Shown here in pieces: positions 60,810-64,000 of a DNA stretch of 64,000 bases. A model generated the notes under the pieces. It worked only from the letters and a program-made list of their open reading frames with translations. It made no database searches and was not told the origin of the DNA. This DNA is from UBA2336 sp964404445 (GTDB taxonomy: Bacteria; Bacteroidota; Bacteroidia; Cytophagales; Cyclobacteriaceae). Position 1 is the first letter of the stretch. Each line of letters starts with the position of its first letter. The stretch is taken from assembly GCA_964404445.1 (NCBI GenBank), contig CAYOJW010000002.1, positions 1 through 64,000 of the forward strand. Direction: 5' to 3'. The position numbers were made by a program, and so were the translations under genes.

Positions 60810-61082
60810 ATGATCAAATACACTACGGGGTTCCTGACCAAGATTGAGGATATTATTTCAGAGTCGGATTACGTGCTACGGTACGAAAAAGGTAATTTCA
60901 AATCGGGCTATTGCCTGCTGAAAGACCAGAAAATCATGATCGTAAACAAGTTTTATACTACCGAAGGTAAAATAAACGCGCTGCTCGAAATCCTGAAAAA
61001 CGTTGAACTCGACACCAGCCGCTTTACGGAAAAGAGCCAGAAACTCTACGAAGAACTCACCCAAACAGAAGTTAGCGCTTGA
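60810..61082 (+). CDS. Small conserved-looking protein of unknown function
   Basis: A 90-residue soluble protein (MIKYTTGFLTKIEDIISESD at the start) with alternating charged helices and strands. I do not recognise a family. The sequence is coding-like, ends with EELTQTEVSA, and its stop overlaps the likely TTG start of the MBL-fold gene, suggesting co-translation. A TATCTTG box about 30 nt upstream is one base short of the promoter consensus. Confidence 0.65.
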   Translation: MIKYTTGFLTKIEDIISESDYVLRYEKGNFKSGYCLLKDQKIMIVNKFYTTEGKINALLEILKNVELDTSRFTEKSQKLYEELTQTEVSA

Positions 61083-61846
61083 CTGTAACATTCCTGGGCA
61101 CCGGTACTTCACAAGGCGTACCCGTTATTGGTTGCCCATGCGAGGTATGTAACTCATTGGATTACCGTGATAAGCGCCTTCGGACTTCAATTCATATTGC
61201 GGTTAACGGTCAAAATTTTGTTGTTGATACCGGCCCTGATTTTCGCCAACAAATGTTGCGTGAACACATCACAAAACTTGACGCCATACTCTATACACAC
61301 GCACACCGCGACCACACCGCAGGGCTTGACGATGTACGCGCCTACAATTACCTCAACAACATGACTATGCCGGTGTATGGCAGTGCACAAACCTTAACCC
61401 AGTTGCGTAACGATTTCGCCTACATTTTTAACGAACATCACTATCCCGGTCTGCCACGCCTTGCCCTCAATACCATCGATGAAACAACGTTTACCGTAAA
61501 TGGCGTAACCGTTACTCCCCTGCCTGTACTGCATTTGAAGCTCCCCGTGTTTGGGTTTCGCATAGGCGATTTCAGCTACATTACCGATGCTAACTTCATC
61601 CCGGACGAAACCTTTGCAAAATTAGCCGGTACCAAAATTTTGGTGTTAAACGCGCTGCAACGCGAAAGCCACATATCGCACTTCACGTTAGCGCAAGCCA
61701 TAAACGTTGCCCAACAAGTAAAGGCCGATAAAACATACTTCACACACATCAGCCATAAAATGGGGCTTCATGCCGAAGTCAGTAAACAACTGCCCGATAC
61801 TATTGAGCTTGCTTTTGACGGACTCTCATTAGGACTTGGGGATTAG
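61079..61846 (+). CDS. MBL-fold metallohydrolase (PhnP-like)
   Basis: A 255-residue metallo-beta-lactamase fold protein. It starts, probably at a TTG, with VTFLGTGTSQGVPVIGCPCEVC, containing the Cys zinc-knuckle-like pair of PhnP relatives. Metal ligands are in YTHAHRDHTAGLDDVRAYN (HxHxDH), SYITDANFIP and FTHISHKMGLHAEV. It likely hydrolyses a phosphodiester such as a cyclic nucleotide or phosphonate intermediate. No phn genes are near, so the substrate is unknown. Confidence 0.87.
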   Translation: MTVTFLGTGTSQGVPVIGCPCEVCNSLDYRDKRLRTSIHIAVNGQNFVVDTGPDFRQQMLREHITKLDAILYTHAHRDHTAGLDDVRAYNYLNNMTMPVYGSAQTLTQLRNDFAYIFNEHHYPGLPRLALNTIDETTFTVNGVTVTPLPVLHLKLPVFGFRIGDFSYITDANFIPDETFAKLAGTKILVLNALQRESHISHFTLAQAINVAQQVKADKTYFTHISHKMGLHAEVSKQLPDTIELAFDGLSLGLGD

Positions 61847-61851
61847 GTGTT

Positions 61852-61875
61852 GGGACTTAGGGGTTAGGGATTGGG
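61852..61875 (+). repeat. G-tract repeat with G-quadruplex pattern
   Basis: GGGACTTAGGGGTTAGGGAT followed by TGGG gives four G-runs with 3-5 nt loops on the plus strand, within a longer degenerate run beginning near 61828. It lies between the convergent MBL-fold and HicA-like genes and could affect transcription ends. Confidence 0.55.
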
Positions 61876-61891
61876 TATTTATATTTGATGT

Positions 61892-62122
61892 TTAACGCCC
61901 AGCGTTCATAAAATCCTGTATATCTATTTCTGATTGCTTGAGAATAGCCCGTAATGTTCCTTCAGGCATATCGCCAGAATGGTTGGGAATAGTAGTAAAT
62001 TTTCTTGTTACCGGGTTCCACCAAATTTCATGGCTCCCAGCGGCTTGTCTATAAAACTCAAAACCGAACAACTTCAGTCGTTTAATTATATCGCGGTATC
62101 TGAATCCAGCTAATCGCCCCAT
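61892..62122 (-). CDS. hicA: HicA-like toxin
   Basis: A 76-residue double-stranded-RNA-binding-like protein with the HicA layout: RDIIKRLKLFGFEFYRQAAG, the catalytic His in SHEIWWNP, and TIPNHSGDMPEGTLRAILKQ. HicA toxins cleave mRNA when not bound by HicB. The gene is 11 bp downstream of the HicB-like gene on the same strand, the reverse of the classical hicA-hicB order. Confidence 0.88.
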   Translation of the reverse strand: MGRLAGFRYRDIIKRLKLFGFEFYRQAAGSHEIWWNPVTRKFTTIPNHSGDMPEGTLRAILKQSEIDIQDFMNAGR

Positions 62123-62133
62123 GCACGGAACTG

Positions 62134-62358
62134 TTACAGGCCAACAACCAACGGATAATCGAAATTATCAGAAACAACCTGAAGGTTATCAATCTGGCCT
62201 TCTTGTGCCTCTATCAATTTTTTAGCCACATCTCTGGCAATCTCTACCGTTTCGGCAATGGTTCTTCCCTGGGCAATAAGCCCCTGAACACTATCCGAAG
62301 TAGCTAAGTAAAAGCCTTCCGGAAGTTTTTGTATATGTAAATTAACCACTCGCTCCAT
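62134..62358 (-). CDS. hicB: HicB-like antitoxin
   Basis: A 74-residue protein with the degraded RNase H-like fold of HicB: LHIQKLPEGFYLATSDSVQG, LIAQGRTIAETVEIARDVAK and KLIEAQ. No C-terminal DNA-binding domain is visible, so it is a short form. It precedes the toxin gene, so antitoxin is made first. A TATCTTTG box lies 16 nt before its ATG. Confidence 0.82.
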   Translation of the reverse strand: MERVVNLHIQKLPEGFYLATSDSVQGLIAQGRTIAETVEIARDVAKKLIEAQEGQIDNLQVVSDNFDYPLVVGL

Positions 62359-62373
62359 AAAAAATTATTTTAT

Positions 62374-62405
62374 CAAAGATAACAAAAATAACAGAAGTAT
62401 ATTTG
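62374..62405. promoter_or_regulatory. Divergent -7 boxes for hicBA and the NFACT gene
   Basis: Minus-strand TATCTTTG (62374-62381) faces hicB and plus-strand TATATTTG (62398-62405) faces the gene at 62447. Both fit TAnnTTTG. No clear -33 element is at the right distance for either. Confidence 0.4.
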
Positions 62406-62446
62406 AACCCTCTGCCATTGGCAAAAACCAATTATCCGCAACAAGC

Positions 62447-64000
62447 GTGCACAACAATTACTACTTTCTTCGAAAACTTTCTGCACAACTTGAAGCTATC
62501 CTCACCGGGTCGGTTATTTCGGAATGTTACAGTCAGCATAAAGATGAGCTGATTATTCGTTTTGAAATCAAAGAGAAATCGTTTTACATAAAAGCCAGCC
62601 TGCAATCGGAGTTTTGTTGCTTAGCCTTTCCGGCCGATTTTAACCGTGCCCGTAAAAACAGTGTTGACTTGTTTGAGCCGGTCATCGGCCAACGGATTGA
62701 AACGATTACCCAATACACCAACGAGCGAAGTTTTTCCATCGACCTCACCGATGGTTATTCGTTATTATTTAAAATGCACGGCAACCGCGCCAACATTGTG
62801 TTGTTTCAACAGGGTGAAGCCATCCGGCTTTTCCGCAATCATTTAACAACCGACTCCGGTATTAACCTGAACGCCCTGCACCGCGAAATTGATTTCAGCT
62901 TTGAAGCCTTTGAACAAAACATTGCTTCGCCCGAGCGGCTTTACTATACATTCGGAAAAGTGGTGTGGCGTTTTCTGGAACGTAACCAGTTCAGCGAAAA
63001 ATCGGATGTAGAAAAATGGCAGGCTATACAGGATTTACTGAATTACCTTAATAACCCAACCTATTACATTACCGGGATCGATCAAAAGCTAACGCTATCG
63101 CTCTTTCCGGACGGCAACATTCTGCAAAAGTTTAAAAGTCCGATGGAGGCCGTAAGCGAATTTTTTCTGCACTATACCCGAACGTTCGCCTTTTTCCACG
63201 AACAGAAAGAAGTCCTTGCAAAACTTAAAACAAAATTACAGGGCAGCTTAAATTACCTTGTTAAGGCCAATAAAAAACTAAACGAACTCACTACCGATAC
63301 ACATTACAAAACGTGGGCTGATCTGGTAATGGCCAATTTACACGCCATCAAACCCGGACAGGAAAAAATTGAACTTCCGGATTTTTATACAGAGAATAAA
63401 CTGATCGAGATTAAACTCAAGAAAGACCTGTCAGCACAAAAAAATGCCGAGGTGTTTTATCGTAAAGCTAAAAACCAACAGATCGAAATACAAAAACTAA
63501 CCGAAAGTTTTCAGGCCAAACAAAAAGAAGTTGCCGATACACAACAAAAAATTACAGCCTTTGAAAACGCTGAAGATTTAAAATCATTGCGGAACTTAAT
63601 TACCAACTCCGGACTTAAAACCGAAGCATCAGAAAAAGAAAACCCACTGCCCTACCACGAAGTAGTGTTTAACGGGTACAAAATCTGGATCGGAAAAAAC
63701 GCCCGGCACAACGATACGCTTACGCTGAAACATTCTTTCAAAGAAGATTTATGGCTTCACGCCAAAGATGTAGCGGGGTCGCACGTAGTGATTAAGTATC
63801 AGGCTGGAAAGAAATTCCCAAAAGATGTGATTGAACGTGCAGCACAGCTCGCAGCATTCAACTCGAAACGTAAAACCGAATCGTTGGCGCCCGTAGCCTA
63901 TACCCCGAAAAAATATGTACGCAAACGCAAAGGCGATCCGGCAGGTGCCGTAGTGGTTGAACGCGAAGAAGTAATTTTAGTAAAACCAACAGGAATATAA
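62447..64000 (+). CDS. rqcH: NFACT/RqcH-type ribosome quality control protein
   Basis: A 517-residue protein beginning at a GTG, complete to the TAA on the last base. Residues 1-200 form the NFACT-N domain (NYYFLRKLSAQLEAILTGSV, LLFKMHGNRANIVLF), the middle is a long coiled coil (about 250-390, AKTKLQGSLNYLVKANKKL... and QIEIQKLTESFQAKQKEVAD), and the C-terminal NFACT-R domain has GYKIWIGKNARHNDTLTLKH, DLWLHAKDVAGSHVVIKY and AAQLAAFNSKRK. RqcH binds stalled 50S subunits and recruits tRNA-Ala for tail addition. Bacteroidota forms are usually this length. Confidence 0.88.
   Translation: MHNNYYFLRKLSAQLEAILTGSVISECYSQHKDELIIRFEIKEKSFYIKASLQSEFCCLAFPADFNRARKNSVDLFEPVIGQRIETITQYTNERSFSIDLTDGYSLLFKMHGNRANIVLFQQGEAIRLFRNHLTTDSGINLNALHREIDFSFEAFEQNIASPERLYYTFGKVVWRFLERNQFSEKSDVEKWQAIQDLLNYLNNPTYYITGIDQKLTLSLFPDGNILQKFKSPMEAVSEFFLHYTRTFAFFHEQKEVLAKLKTKLQGSLNYLVKANKKLNELTTDTHYKTWADLVMANLHAIKPGQEKIELPDFYTENKLIEIKLKKDLSAQKNAEVFYRKAKNQQIEIQKLTESFQAKQKEVADTQQKITAFENAEDLKSLRNLITNSGLKTEASEKENPLPYHEVVFNGYKIWIGKNARHNDTLTLKHSFKEDLWLHAKDVAGSHVVIKYQAGKKFPKDVIERAAQLAAFNSKRKTESLAPVAYTPKKYVRKRKGDPAGAVVVEREEVILVKPTGI

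Noticed and set aside
1..64000. CRISPR array or defence island
   Set aside because: No regularly spaced identical repeats and no cas, restriction-modification or other recognised defence genes were found; the repeat words are short, degenerate and irregularly placed.

Overview
The window looks like chromosomal DNA of a Bacteroidota member, most likely order Cytophagales. The support is a type IX secretion (T9SS) C-terminal domain protein, an exosortase XrtF pair with a PID-CTERM substrate, an UpxY/NusG-like factor at a polysaccharide locus, a fused E1 dehydrogenase, TAnnTTTG-type promoter boxes and almost no Shine-Dalgarno signals. Genus and species cannot be fixed from the sequence alone. 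No CRISPR array, rRNA, phage or complete IS element was seen.

Region 1 (about 0.2-33.7 kb, all minus strand) is a large exopolysaccharide/glycan locus. In transcription order it holds a UDP-glucuronate decarboxylase-like SDR, an UpxY-like antiterminator, a small winged-helix regulator, a Wza-like export lipoprotein, a Wzc-like tyrosine kinase with a (Tyr-Gly)9 tail, a nonulosonate (sialic-acid-like) module (SpsF-type cytidylyltransferase, NeuB-type synthase, a GT2-cytidylyltransferase fusion), an ABC flippase candidate, a polysialyltransferase-like enzyme, an EpsG-type polymerase, two NodB-like deacetylase paralogues, two ATP-grasp enzymes, a methyltransferase, several glycosyltransferases, a CapK-like adenylate-forming enzyme, a PglC-like phosphoglycosyl transferase and the PglD/PglE/PglF-type genes for UDP-N,N'-diacetylbacillosamine. 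The exosortase genes are translationally coupled between pglD and pglE. The locus ends with a T9SS cargo protein, a tiny PID-CTERM protein and pglF, joined by 4-bp overlaps. Two gene remnants (5.6-5.8 kb and 27.2-27.4 kb) suggest past module exchange.

Region 2 (32.9-39.5 kb, minus) holds sulfate activation genes (cysQ, cysN, cysD, cysC) without a PAPS reductase, a membrane protein of unknown function and a fused 2-oxoacid dehydrogenase E1.

Region 3 (39.6-52.9 kb) is mostly housekeeping: alanine dehydrogenase, an M23 peptidase flanked by inverted repeat words, AMP nucleosidase, an MFS transporter, a decayed VapC with intact antitoxin, asparaginase, TatD, a GAF-SpoIIE phosphatase, glycosyltransferases and RuvC. 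Its most unusual part is 44.76-45.37 kb: two normal tRNA-Ser genes, a small GIY-YIG nuclease gene, a 21-nt tRNA fragment at that gene's start codon, and a second tRNA-Ser(GGA) copy whose D- and T-loops each carry a tandem pair of tiny hairpins.

Region 4 (52.9-64 kb) holds a second, smaller glycan cluster (three glycosyltransferases, two methyltransferases, a Wzx-type flippase), then miaA, an MBL-fold hydrolase, a HicB/HicA pair and an NFACT/RqcH-type protein ending on the last base. Across regions 2-4 many gaps are filled by several unrelated families of short-period, hairpin-forming repeats, two of which lie inside coding sequences.
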